This document shows positions 37,761 to 46,389 of a stretch of DNA of 64,000 nt, in pieces. Each line of letters opens with the position of its first letter. Within the stretch, counting starts at the first letter, position 1. A program made the translations under genes and the position numbers. Source of the DNA: Caulobacter sp. RHG1 (GTDB lineage: Bacteria > Pseudomonadota > Alphaproteobacteria > Caulobacterales > Caulobacteraceae); the NCBI RefSeq assembly GCF_013181195.1, contig NZ_SMZP01000004.1, forward strand, positions 558,001 through 622,000, given 5' to 3'. The notes beneath the pieces were generated by a model. It was not told the DNA's origin. It did no database searches and saw only the letters and a list, made by a program, of their open reading frames with translations.

Positions 37761-39266
37761 ATGTCGACGAGCGCCTGGACCAGCGTGCCGCACGACTCGC
37801 CGCCCCGTCGGGCTGCGAGCAGTCCCGCTGCGCGTCCGCAATATGCCCCGACCGACTTCGTCACCCTGCTGTGGCGCGAGCGTTTCCTGATGCTTGTCGT
37901 GTTCGTGGTCATCGTCGCCCTGGGCTTTGCCTTCGCCACGACGCTGAAGAAGAGCTACACGGCCCAGTCCAGCCTGTTCGTCCGCCTGGGCCAGGAATAC
38001 GTCTACGAACCTCGCGCCGGCGACGCCGGCCGTGGCGCTGTGCCCAACAATGACGAAGTCATCCAGTCTGAAGCCGAGATCCTGGGCAGCGGCGAGCTGC
38101 GCGAGCGGGTGATCCGCAAGATCGGTTTCGCCAACATCTTCCCCAAGCACGCGGCCAAGTACAATGGCGCGACGCCGGAGGGTAAGCGCAAGTTGATCGC
38201 CGAGGGCCGCGACACCATCGGCAAGAGCCTGAAGATCGAGACCGCACCGGACAACTCGATCATTCGGCTGGCCTACCAGAACGACAGTCCGGACATGGCC
38301 GAGAAGGTGCTCAACACCTTGCTCGAGGAATATCTGGTCTACCGGCGCAGCCTGCTGATCGACGGCGACAACACCGTCCTGCAGCGTCAGCGCGACATCT
38401 TCTCTCAGAAGCTGGGGCAGGCCGACGCGGCCTACCAGGACTTCCTGACCACCAACGATATCGGCGACTTCACCGCCCAGAAGACGGCCCTGACCCAGCT
38501 GCAGGCCAGCGTGGAGCAGCAGCGCTATTCGGTGGAGGCGCAACTGCAGGATCGCACGGGCCGCCTGGCCGTCGTCGAAGCCGAGTTGGCCAAGACGCCG
38601 GCGGAAGCCATTCTCTATCGCGACCTCGACATGACCGCCTCGGCCAAGCTGGCCCAGCTGAAGCTGGATCGCGAAAGCCTTCTGGCGCGCTACACGCCCG
38701 GCGCCCAGCCGGTGCAGGACATCAACGCCCAGATCGCCCAGCTGGAGCGCGGCCTGGCCGCGGGGCGCACCGTCGGCGAGGCCGCTCGCCGCAGCGGCCC
38801 CAATCCGATCTGGCAGACCCTCGCCAGCACCCGCAACGACCTGCGGGCCGAGGTGGCGGCGCTGCAGCAGTCGCTGACGGCCTACACCCAGCAGACCCAG
38901 GGTGTGAACGAGCGCCTGCTGCGTCTGGCGTCCCTGGAGCCGCAGTTCAACGAGCTGTCGCGTGACCGCGACGTGCTGTCCTCCAATGTCCGCGACTTCA
39001 CGGTCCGCGAGCAGCAGGACGAGGCCCAGCGCCAGATGTCGGCCGAGACCAGCGACAACATCCGCATCGTCCAGCGCGCCGTGGCCCCTTCGACCGGCAA
39101 GAGCCTGAAGAAGCCCGTCCTGGCCCTGGCCGTGATGTTCGCCGCGTTCACCGCCCTGTGCGCGGGTCTGGTTCGCATGTTCCTGCGACCGGGCCTGCAG
39201 ACTCCGGCCTCGGCTTCGCGCACCCTGGGCATGCCCGTCCTGGCCACCGCCGGGGTCAAGCGGTGA
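37761..39266 (+). CDS. hfsA: Chain-length/co-polymerase-like protein, holdfast HfsA
   Basis: A 501-residue Wzc/GumC-like inner-membrane protein. The start at 37761 is chosen since the upstream frame overlaps hfsD antisense. A helix at about 44-63 (MLVVFVVIVALGFAFATTLK), a long periplasmic coiled-coil part (about 170-420) and a second helix near 455-475 bracket the chain-length (Wzz) domain; SSLFVRLGQEYVYEP is the family start. It lacks a kinase domain, which the next gene may supply. It works with HfsB and HfsD in polymer export. Confidence 0.86.
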   Translation: MSTSAWTSVPHDSPPRRAASSPAARPQYAPTDFVTLLWRERFLMLVVFVVIVALGFAFATTLKKSYTAQSSLFVRLGQEYVYEPRAGDAGRGAVPNNDEVIQSEAEILGSGELRERVIRKIGFANIFPKHAAKYNGATPEGKRKLIAEGRDTIGKSLKIETAPDNSIIRLAYQNDSPDMAEKVLNTLLEEYLVYRRSLLIDGDNTVLQRQRDIFSQKLGQADAAYQDFLTTNDIGDFTAQKTALTQLQASVEQQRYSVEAQLQDRTGRLAVVEAELAKTPAEAILYRDLDMTASAKLAQLKLDRESLLARYTPGAQPVQDINAQIAQLERGLAAGRTVGEAARRSGPNPIWQTLASTRNDLRAEVAALQQSLTAYTQQTQGVNERLLRLASLEPQFNELSRDRDVLSSNVRDFTVREQQDEAQRQMSAETSDNIRIVQRAVAPSTGKSLKKPVLALAVMFAAFTALCAGLVRMFLRPGLQTPASASRTLGMPVLATAGVKR

Positions 39267-39340
39267 GTGCTTTCGTCGCCTTTCGCCAGCAAGGTTAATA
39301 TCGCAACTTGCGAGACCCCAAGAACGCGGCGATTCGGTAG

Positions 39341-40042
39341 ATGGTGGATTTGAACGTCGAGATGACTGAGCTGTGGAGCGCACTGGGTGCGCCTGCGGCC
39401 GGCCGTCCGCACGTCATACAGTTCATCTCGGCTAGGCGTGGGGAGGGGACCTCGACCGTCGCCCGCGAGTTCGCCCGCTTCGCCTCGCATCGCGCCGGCC
39501 GCAAAACCTGGTTGATCGATCTCGACCTCGCCAGTCCCAGCCAGTTTCGCGAGTTGTCCGAAGATCCCGCCCGCTACGGCCGGATCGGACCGCCGGTCGC
39601 GGCCTCGCCCGATGGCTCGGCCTTCTTCACCGTTCAGCCGCCCGCCCCGCGCGCCGAAGGCGGTGTGTGGCCGGACTCCAAGTTTCTGACGGGCCACAGC
39701 GTCGGCGGGCCACGCCTTTGGGTCGCCCGCTTCAATCGCGAAGCCCTGCGCGGTCGCCAGCAGGCCCACGTCATTCCGTCGGCAGACTATTGGCGGGCGC
39801 TGCGCAAGCACGCCGAGGTCATTGTCGTCGACAGCCCGTCCATCGATCGCTCGCAGGCCGGCGTCACGGTCGCCGAGCACATGGATCAGAGCGTGCTGGT
39901 GGTTTCGGCCGCCGAGCCGGACGTGCGCCGCCCGGCCATGCTGCGCGACGCCCTGACCGCCGCTGGCGGACGCTGCGCAGGCATGTTCTTCAACAAGGTC
40001 TCGGTCGAGCCGCCCGGCTTCCTGAAGGCCATCCTGCCGTGA
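39341..40042 (+). CDS. hfsB: Tyrosine-autokinase-like protein, holdfast HfsB
   Basis: A 233-residue cytoplasmic P-loop-like protein related to the kinase half of Wzc. FISARRGEGTSTVAREFARF aligns with the Walker A of these kinases but has GEGTST where GEGKST is usual, so the nucleotide-binding lysine is absent. TWLIDLDLASPSQF is the Walker A' counterpart, and VIVVDSPSID the Walker B. No C-terminal tyrosine cluster is present. The stop overlaps hfsC by 4 bases (GTGA). Confidence 0.82.
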   Translation: MVDLNVEMTELWSALGAPAAGRPHVIQFISARRGEGTSTVAREFARFASHRAGRKTWLIDLDLASPSQFRELSEDPARYGRIGPPVAASPDGSAFFTVQPPAPRAEGGVWPDSKFLTGHSVGGPRLWVARFNREALRGRQQAHVIPSADYWRALRKHAEVIVVDSPSIDRSQAGVTVAEHMDQSVLVVSAAEPDVRRPAMLRDALTAAGGRCAGMFFNKVSVEPPGFLKAILP

Positions 40043-41328
40043 CCTGGGACGCCCCCAAGGGCGTTCCGAGCGGCGTCCTGTGGGACGGGGCGGCAGCCGC
40101 GCCGCCGCGAACTTCGAACATCTCGGCCTTGGCCATGATCGTGGCCGTCATCATGCTGCTGATCTACAGCGGCGGCTGGCAGTTGCCGCTCTTTGGCGAG
40201 AAGGCCGACGAGTCGGCCTCGGGCCTCTTGCGCGTCGCCTATCTGCCCGCCTACGCCCTGGCCTTCTTCCTGATGCTGGCGCGCCCTTGGAACCTGGTCC
40301 GGGTGACGCTGCGCCAGCCCTTCCTGATCATCCTGATGGGCGTGGTCGTGGCGTCGATCACCTGGTCGATCGATCCTGGCGTCTCGATCCGCCGGGGCTT
40401 CGCCGTGGGCTGCACCACGATGTCGGGCCTGGCGCTGGCCGCCCGGTTCAGCTGGCTGGATATGACGCGCATCATAGCCGCCGTCTTCGCTCTGCTGATC
40501 GTGGCCTGCTACGTGATCTGCATCGCCGTGCCGTCAATCGGGGTGATGACCGAGCTCTTCCCCGGCGCCTGGCGCGGCCTGTGGATGGAGAAGAACTCGC
40601 TGGGCGGTCTGATGGCGCTCGGCGCCTGCGCCCTGTGGGCCGCGGCCTTGATGGATCGAGATCGCAGCAAGCTGTGGCTGATCTTCGGCGGGCTGGCGGT
40701 GGGTCTGGTGCTGCTGTCGCAGTCCAAGACCTCGCTGGCCTCGCTGATGCTGGGCCTGATGGCGCTGGGCTTCGTCTGGATCTGCCAGCGTGGACCCGCC
40801 CTCGGCGCCGCGGCGACCTGGGCGGGGGTCACCGGCGTGATGCTGCTGGTCCTCTTCCTGCTGCTGGCTTCCGACGTCTTCCTCGGGATTCTGGGAAAGG
40901 ACGCCACCCTCACGGGCCGCACCCAGATCTGGGAGGCGGCCATGCGCCAGATCGAACAGCGGCCGTGGGAGGGCTACGGCTATGCCGCGGTCTGGGACGA
41001 CAAGTCGGGACGCGGTCCCCTGGCCTGGATCGTCCACGACGCCAAGTTCACGCCGCAGCACGCCCACAATTCGTGGATCGAGCAGTGGATCGGCATCGGT
41101 CTGTTCGGGCTGGCGGCCTGGGGGCTGTTCTACCTGCAGGCCATGGCCCTGGCGCTGATCGCGGTGTTCCGCGAACGCGGGGCGCTGCTGGCGTTCCCGT
41201 TCCTGATCGTCTTTTCCCTGGTCAGCCTGACCGAGAGCATCGCGGTGATCTACAACGACTTCCGCTGGCTGGTGTTCGTCGCCTTGGCCGCCAAGCTGGC
41301 CTTCTCGGACCGCGCGCTCGAGAGCTAG
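40039..41328 (+). CDS. hfsC: Wzy/O-antigen-ligase-type polymerase, holdfast HfsC
   Basis: A 429-residue polytopic membrane protein with about ten helices. The GTG start is set by overlap with the hfsB stop. The large periplasmic loop contains LGKDATLTGRTQIWEAAMRQ and PWEGYGYAAVWDD, followed by HNSWIEQWIGIGLFG, which is typical of the O-antigen ligase/polymerase family. In Caulobacter HfsC polymerises holdfast repeat units. Its stop codon shares bases with the convergent hfsH stop (CTAG). Confidence 0.87.
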   Translation: MTWDAPKGVPSGVLWDGAAAAPPRTSNISALAMIVAVIMLLIYSGGWQLPLFGEKADESASGLLRVAYLPAYALAFFLMLARPWNLVRVTLRQPFLIILMGVVVASITWSIDPGVSIRRGFAVGCTTMSGLALAARFSWLDMTRIIAAVFALLIVACYVICIAVPSIGVMTELFPGAWRGLWMEKNSLGGLMALGACALWAAALMDRDRSKLWLIFGGLAVGLVLLSQSKTSLASLMLGLMALGFVWICQRGPALGAAATWAGVTGVMLLVLFLLLASDVFLGILGKDATLTGRTQIWEAAMRQIEQRPWEGYGYAAVWDDKSGRGPLAWIVHDAKFTPQHAHNSWIEQWIGIGLFGLAAWGLFYLQAMALALIAVFRERGALLAFPFLIVFSLVSLTESIAVIYNDFRWLVFVALAAKLAFSDRALES

Positions 41329-42098
41329 AGGCCGATCCTCCTTGCGCCTTCGGCCACCGTCACCACGTCGAAGCCCTCCGCCACAGCGCGGTCGATCAGC
41401 CGCTCCAGCGCGCTCGTCGTGCAGCCCCACTGCGAAGGCTCTTCGGCCACGTCATGGGTGTAGAGGATAAGCCAGGCCTTTCGGGCCTTGGCCTTGTCCA
41501 GCCAGCTGTGGGCGACCGCCTCGCCGTCTGCGCCTTCGACGCCGACCGCAGGGGCCTGGTTCAGATCGGCGCCGTCGGCGATCAGGCCGTGATGCAGGGC
41601 GCGCAGGGTCTTGAAGCGACCCGCCAGCGCCGTCTTCGCCGGTGCGCCAACGTCGCCATAGGGATAGGCGAAGCTGACCGGCTCGCCCGCGCCCCATTGG
41701 GCCAGGCTCTCGGCGTTCTGGTCGATGTCGGCCAGGGTGGTCGCCTTGGACGACTGGCCGCAGTCCAGGTGCGAGAAGGTGTGGCAGGCGATCTCGTGCC
41801 CGGCCTCATGCAGGCGTCGGGCATCTGCGCCGGTAGCGAAGCGGCCCATGGGGCCATCGCGCCCAGCCAGGCCGGCGGCGAAATAGTAGGTGCCGCGCAG
41901 GCCTCGCGCCTCCAGCGCCTTGGCGCCCGCCTCGCAGGCGGTGGCGGGGGCGTCGTCGAAGCTGAACGACACCATGGGCCGCTCCAGCGCGACCTTGGCT
42001 GGACGGCGATGGGCCAGGCGGATGAGGCGCCGGCGCAGCTTGCCCTTCAGCGTGCGGTCGGGTTCGTAGGCGTCGACCTTCTCGAATTCGACCTGCAT
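41325..42098 (-). CDS. hfsH: Polysaccharide deacetylase, holdfast HfsH
   Basis: A 257-residue NodB-type deacetylase that removes acetyl groups from N-acetylglucosamine in the holdfast polymer, which is needed for adhesion and cohesion. Motif 1 is VSFSFDDAPATAC (Asp48/Asp49), motif 2 HEIACHTFSHLDC (His106/His110), and LILYTHDVAEEP near 230 carries the late His. No signal peptide is seen, agreeing with a cytoplasmic or membrane-face location. It overlaps the hfsG stop by 1 base. Confidence 0.9.
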   Translation of the reverse strand: MQVEFEKVDAYEPDRTLKGKLRRRLIRLAHRRPAKVALERPMVSFSFDDAPATACEAGAKALEARGLRGTYYFAAGLAGRDGPMGRFATGADARRLHEAGHEIACHTFSHLDCGQSSKATTLADIDQNAESLAQWGAGEPVSFAYPYGDVGAPAKTALAGRFKTLRALHHGLIADGADLNQAPAVGVEGADGEAVAHSWLDKAKARKAWLILYTHDVAEEPSQWGCTTSALERLIDRAVAEGFDVVTVAEGARRIGL

Positions 42099-43027
42099 CA
42101 GACGGCCTCGATATAGAGGGACGCGCGGTACAGCCGCATGGCGAACGCGCGCAGGGAAACGGGAGCGGCCTCAGCCAGGGCGATCGACTTCAGCATCGGT
42201 CGCCACACGCCGCGCAGCGGGATCGGCTTCAGCGCCTTGGCGACCTTGTAGCTGGGATAGGCGCTGACGATGTCGCGATGCGTGGCCACCACGCGGGCGA
42301 AATTGGCCGCTGACTGCTCGTACTTGGCGGCCATGGCCGGGGCGGGGTCCAGGCCCAGGTGGGTGGCGGTGTTGTCGATGTGCAGGATCGGATGCTGGCG
42401 TACGACCCGCATCGCCCATTCGACGTCCTCCCAGCCCCAGCCGGCGAAGCCTTCATCGAAGCCGATCGTCTCGAACACGTCGCGGCGGACCAGGAGGTTC
42501 GAGGTGAAAACGTGCTTCTCCGGCGCTTTGGCGCGCTCGGGCGCGGGCGTACAGTCGCTCTTCAGCGCCATGGCCCGGTGCAGGGCGTGCTCGGGGCGCA
42601 GGGGCGTCTGGTCCAGGGTGAAGCCGCCGAACGCCACCGGGGCCTCGCTCTGGGCCACCGCCGCCCAGCGCGACAGGAAGTCGGGCGTGTCGGGCAGCAT
42701 GTCGCTGTCCAGGAACAGGAAGTGACCGCCGCGGGCATGGCTGGCCAGGCGGTTACGGCCCCTGGCGCGGCCTTCGTTGCCCGACAGCCGGACGAAGCGG
42801 GCCGGGACGCGCATCTTCTGGATCCGTCGGGCGATGCGCTCGGCCAGGGCGTTGTCGCCGCCGCCATCGTCCAGCACCACGATCTCGGCTTCAACGCTCG
42901 GATCGTCCAGAGCCTTGAGCAGGGCGCTAGGGTCGTCGCGGAAGGTGGGGATCAGGACCGACAGCCGCGGCTGGGCATTGGCCCAGGCGCCGTTCTCGAT
43001 GCGAAGTTCGTTGATGGCGATGGTCAT
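42098..43027 (-). CDS. hfsG: Family 2 glycosyltransferase, holdfast HfsG
   Basis: A 309-residue GT2 enzyme. LSVLIPTFRDDPSALLKAL and IVVLDDGGGDN form the nucleotide-sugar site; FLFLDSDMLP has the metal-binding DxD; GFDEGFAGWGWEDVEWAMRV holds the catalytic-base ED motif. The start at 43027 overlaps the hfsF stop by 4 bases. It adds sugars, probably N-acetylglucosamine, to the growing holdfast repeat unit. Confidence 0.9.
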   Translation of the reverse strand: MTIAINELRIENGAWANAQPRLSVLIPTFRDDPSALLKALDDPSVEAEIVVLDDGGGDNALAERIARRIQKMRVPARFVRLSGNEGRARGRNRLASHARGGHFLFLDSDMLPDTPDFLSRWAAVAQSEAPVAFGGFTLDQTPLRPEHALHRAMALKSDCTPAPERAKAPEKHVFTSNLLVRRDVFETIGFDEGFAGWGWEDVEWAMRVVRQHPILHIDNTATHLGLDPAPAMAAKYEQSAANFARVVATHRDIVSAYPSYKVAKALKPIPLRGVWRPMLKSIALAEAAPVSLRAFAMRLYRASLYIEAV

Positions 43028-44463
43028 AGGGCAGGGGCCCTCCGACGAATGAGAACAGAAAGCTTGGCGCGCAGGCCCCCGATGTCGAGGCCCAGCACGA
43101 TGGCGCCGTAGACAACCGCGCCGACGCCGGCCTTCAAGGCCAGTTCCAGGATACCGCCGAACGCCGGCACGAGCGAGACGCAGACGCCCATGGCCACGCA
43201 GGCGACGCCGGCCTTGGCCAGCACGCTCCACGGGATCGGCAGCGGACAGCCGCGCCGGCCCAGGGCCCAGGCGGCGACGGCGCCCAGGCCATAGCTGATC
43301 GTCGTGGCCCACAGGGCGCCGTCCAGGCCTAGCCGCGGGATCAGCAGCAGGTTCAGGATCACATTGGCGATCGCCGGCACGCTCATGCTGACGATCAGCA
43401 GCGGCGTACGGCGCGCCAAGGTGAAAGCCTGCAGCAGATAGTAGGTCGTCACGCCCGACAGCCAGCCGCTGACGGCGATCCAGGGCGTCACATGGCTGGC
43501 GCCGTGGCGCAGCTCCTCGCCGACCATCAGATCCGCCAGGGGGCGGGCGACCAGGGCCAGGCCTACGGCTGCGGGCAAGGTCAGCAAGGTCATGAAGCTG
43601 GCCTGCTCGCGAGCGGCCTCGGTCAGGGCGGGCTGGCCGCCGCGTTCCAGGGCCGAGATCAGCGCAGGCGCGCCGGCCATGCCCAGCCAGATGAACACGA
43701 CGTCCAGGGTGCGACTGCCCAGCGAATAGCCGGCGTGGTAGACGCCGACCGTCGCTTCATCGAGAAATGCGCCCAGCAGCAGGCGATCGGTGCTGGCCAG
43801 AACTCCGGCCAGGATCAGCGACATCGAGACCGGCACGCCATAGGCGGCATAGGCCCTGGCCAGATCCCTGTCGAACTTGCCGCCGGTCATACGCTTCAGC
43901 TCGCCCGGCAGCACCAGCGCCAGGCACACCGCCGAGGTGACGCCGACGCCTAGCACCGGCGCTGCGCCGCCCAGACCAGTCAGAGCCAGGCCCAGGCCGA
44001 CCAGGAAGCCGCCCAGGCTCTGGATGATGCTCAACAGCGCCGAGCCCGAGACCTCGCCCGCCGCTCGGCGGCGTTCCTGAGCCAGACGCATCAGGCTGTT
44101 GACCAGGGTCGAGGCCACGGCCGCGACGATGGCGATCTTCAGGGGCGGGTTCAGCGGCGACAGCAGGACCGCGGCGCAGGCCAGGGGAACGACGACCGCA
44201 GCGCCGATCCAGAGGCGGTAGAGAGTGGCGAAGTGATCGGCCATGCGGCCGTCGCCTTCGCGCGTCGCCAGGAAGCGGGCCATCGCCGCTTCCGTCCAGG
44301 TCAGCAGCACGGTCTGGGTCAGGCTGCCGACCGAGAAGGCCAGCGCGTAGACGCCGTACTGGGCCGGGTCCAGTACGCGCGTGAACAGCACGATGGTGAG
44401 CAGGCCCACCATGCCCTGAACGATATTGACCGGCAGATAGCCGAGGACGCCGCGCCAGAACAT
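43024..44463 (-). CDS. hfsF: Wzx-like polysaccharide flippase, holdfast HfsF
   Basis: A 479-residue MOP-superfamily membrane protein with about 12-14 helices. The N-terminal VQGMVGLLTIVLFTRVLDPA plus AQYGVYALAFSVGS is characteristic of Wzx/MurJ-like flippases. It moves the lipid-linked holdfast repeat unit across the inner membrane. It lies between hfsG (overlap 4 bases) and hfsE (10 bases). Confidence 0.9.
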   Translation of the reverse strand: MFWRGVLGYLPVNIVQGMVGLLTIVLFTRVLDPAQYGVYALAFSVGSLTQTVLLTWTEAAMARFLATREGDGRMADHFATLYRLWIGAAVVVPLACAAVLLSPLNPPLKIAIVAAVASTLVNSLMRLAQERRRAAGEVSGSALLSIIQSLGGFLVGLGLALTGLGGAAPVLGVGVTSAVCLALVLPGELKRMTGGKFDRDLARAYAAYGVPVSMSLILAGVLASTDRLLLGAFLDEATVGVYHAGYSLGSRTLDVVFIWLGMAGAPALISALERGGQPALTEAAREQASFMTLLTLPAAVGLALVARPLADLMVGEELRHGASHVTPWIAVSGWLSGVTTYYLLQAFTLARRTPLLIVSMSVPAIANVILNLLLIPRLGLDGALWATTISYGLGAVAAWALGRRGCPLPIPWSVLAKAGVACVAMGVCVSLVPAFGGILELALKAGVGAVVYGAIVLGLDIGGLRAKLSVLIRRRAPAL

Positions 44464-44473
44464 CGGGCCGCGC

Positions 44474-45991
44474 CTAGCGCACCGCCGACCGGTCGCCCAG
44501 CAGGCAGGGGATGGTCATGGCGATGACGTAGAGGTCCAGCCAGAACGACTGGCGTTCGATGTATTCGACGTCCAGGGCGACCCGCAAGCGCACGCTCTCG
44601 GGCGTGTCGACGGGACCACGCGAACCCTTGATAGCGGCCCAGCCGGTCAGGCCGGGCTTCATGCGGTGGCGGTGGGCGTACTGGGCGACGAGCTTTGCCG
44701 ACTCGACGCCGCCGGTCTTCATGCCGATGGCGTGCGGACGGGGGCCGACGATGGACATCTCGCCCGTCAGCACGTTGAACAGTTGAGGCAGCTCGTCGAG
44801 GCTGGTCTTGCGGATGAACTTGCCGACCTTGGTGACGCGGTCGTCATTGGCGCTGATCTGACGGGCGGCGTTGGCGTCGGCCATCTCGTGGCGCATCGAA
44901 CGGAACTTCCAGACGAGGATCGCCTCGTTGTTGAAGCCGTGGCGACGCTGGCGGAAGAAGATCGGGCCAGGACTGTCCAGCTTCACGGCCAGAGCGACGA
45001 TCAGCATGACCGGACCGGCGACCAGCAAGCCCACGCTAGCCACGACGACGTCCTGGGCGCGCTTGAGCAAGGCGCGGCGCTTGGAGCCAGACTTGGCGCC
45101 GGTCAGGTCGCTCTCGTGGCCGGCGGCGATGCGGGCCAGGGCCGCATCGTCTTCGTTGGAGCCGCCGACGTCGATGAAGAGATTCAGCGGGTTGGGCAGC
45201 ACGTCCAGCTTCTCGACCAGCTGGCGCACGCGGGCCTGGGCGGTCGAGGCGACGGCGATCACCACGCGGTCGACATAGGGCATGATGCGGTGGTCGAGCA
45301 GGGCGGTGGTGTCGCCCAGCACCGGCACGCCCATGATGTTCTCCGGCGCGCGGTCCAGGCGGTCGTCGAACACCCCCAGGACGTTGACCTCACCCGTGCG
45401 CATGGCGGCCTCGATCAGGCGCTGAGCATTGGCTGTGGCGCCGACCACGACGATGTTAGGCGTCAGGTGGCCCTGGGCGCGGCCGCGCGCGATGATCGTC
45501 CACCACACTGCGTGCAGGCAGGCCACGACAAGGACTGCGCTGGTCAGCGTCGCATAGGCAGTGGCGCCGCCACGACCGGAGCCCAGAATCGGCAAGGCGG
45601 CGGCGCCGACGGCGGCCGCCAGAGCGAGGATGACACCGCCCAGATGGCGCAACAGGCTTGCCTTGCGCGGGAAGGCATAGCCGCCGGCGATGCGCAGGCC
45701 CGCTGTCACGACCAATGCCCAGAGCACGGCGGCGACCGGATGACCTTGCAGCGTCAGGGCCAGAGCGAAGCCGGCCGCGGCCAGCATGTCGACCACCCGG
45801 AACGTCCGCGCCAGCAGGCGCGCCTCCAGTCGAGCCCGCGAGGGCACCAGCTGTCCCGGCCGAAACGGCCCGCGACGCGCCCGTCCGGGATCGCCGCCGG
45901 CGCCCTGAACGACGCGTTGCGTGATGTCGCCCGACGCGACAAAGGCCGAGCCGGAGGGGGCGCTGGAAGCAGGCGAGGGCAGTGGACGCAT
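44474..45991 (-). CDS. hfsE: Undecaprenyl-phosphate sugar-1-phosphate transferase, holdfast HfsE
   Basis: A 505-residue initiating transferase that places the first sugar phosphate on undecaprenyl phosphate. Four to five N-terminal helices (about 65-175) and a CoA-binding-like domain with VVGATANAQRLIEAA precede the catalytic domain: SPGPIFFRQRRHGFNNEAI (split here), VWKFRSMRHEM, KTSLDELPQLFNVLTGEMS and VGPRPHAIGM. In Caulobacter crescentus, PssY and PssZ can substitute for it; a short paralogue occurs at 48037 in this window. Confidence 0.9.
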   Translation of the reverse strand: MRPLPSPASSAPSGSAFVASGDITQRVVQGAGGDPGRARRGPFRPGQLVPSRARLEARLLARTFRVVDMLAAAGFALALTLQGHPVAAVLWALVVTAGLRIAGGYAFPRKASLLRHLGGVILALAAAVGAAALPILGSGRGGATAYATLTSAVLVVACLHAVWWTIIARGRAQGHLTPNIVVVGATANAQRLIEAAMRTGEVNVLGVFDDRLDRAPENIMGVPVLGDTTALLDHRIMPYVDRVVIAVASTAQARVRQLVEKLDVLPNPLNLFIDVGGSNEDDAALARIAAGHESDLTGAKSGSKRRALLKRAQDVVVASVGLLVAGPVMLIVALAVKLDSPGPIFFRQRRHGFNNEAILVWKFRSMRHEMADANAARQISANDDRVTKVGKFIRKTSLDELPQLFNVLTGEMSIVGPRPHAIGMKTGGVESAKLVAQYAHRHRMKPGLTGWAAIKGSRGPVDTPESVRLRVALDVEYIERQSFWLDLYVIAMTIPCLLGDRSAVR

Positions 45992-46122
45992 GACGCTCGT
46001 CTTTGAAAACCTGCGTTCAACCTAACGGTGGCGTCTGAGCACCCCGTTAACATCGCGATTTTCCGCAAAAGCGCCGTTGTCATGTTCCGACGAACAGGCT
46101 ATCTGACCGCTCCCTCTCAGGA

Positions 46123-46213
46123 GGAGACGTGGCCGAGAGGCTGAAGGCACCGCTTTGCTAAAGCGGCATACCTCAAAAGGGTATCGAGGGTTCGAATCCC
46201 TCCGTCTCCGCCA
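46123..46213 (+). tRNA. tRNA-Ser (anticodon GCT)
   Basis: A class II tRNA: acceptor GGAGACG / CGTCTCC, anticodon stem-loop CCGCT-TTGCTAA-AGCGG with GCT at 46157-46159, an extended variable arm (ATACCTCAAAAGGGTAT), T-arm GAGGG-TTCGAAT-CCCTC, discriminator G and an encoded CCA (46211-46213). It reads AGC and AGU codons. Its 3' end is the likely attachment site of the integrase 176 bases downstream. Confidence 0.96.
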
Positions 46214-46389
46214 TCCCCGCTTTCCATCGTGATCCATTGGCGTCCGGCCGCGTCCGCGAGCCGTTGATTTATCACGGAAAACTCGCGTTTTCGTGTCTGG
46301 ACGCGTCCATCCAGATCCGCCCCTATGATGAACAGCCGCGGGGGTCGGAGTGGGGGTCGGCCCCGCGTGGGTGAAAGTGTGGGTTAGCG

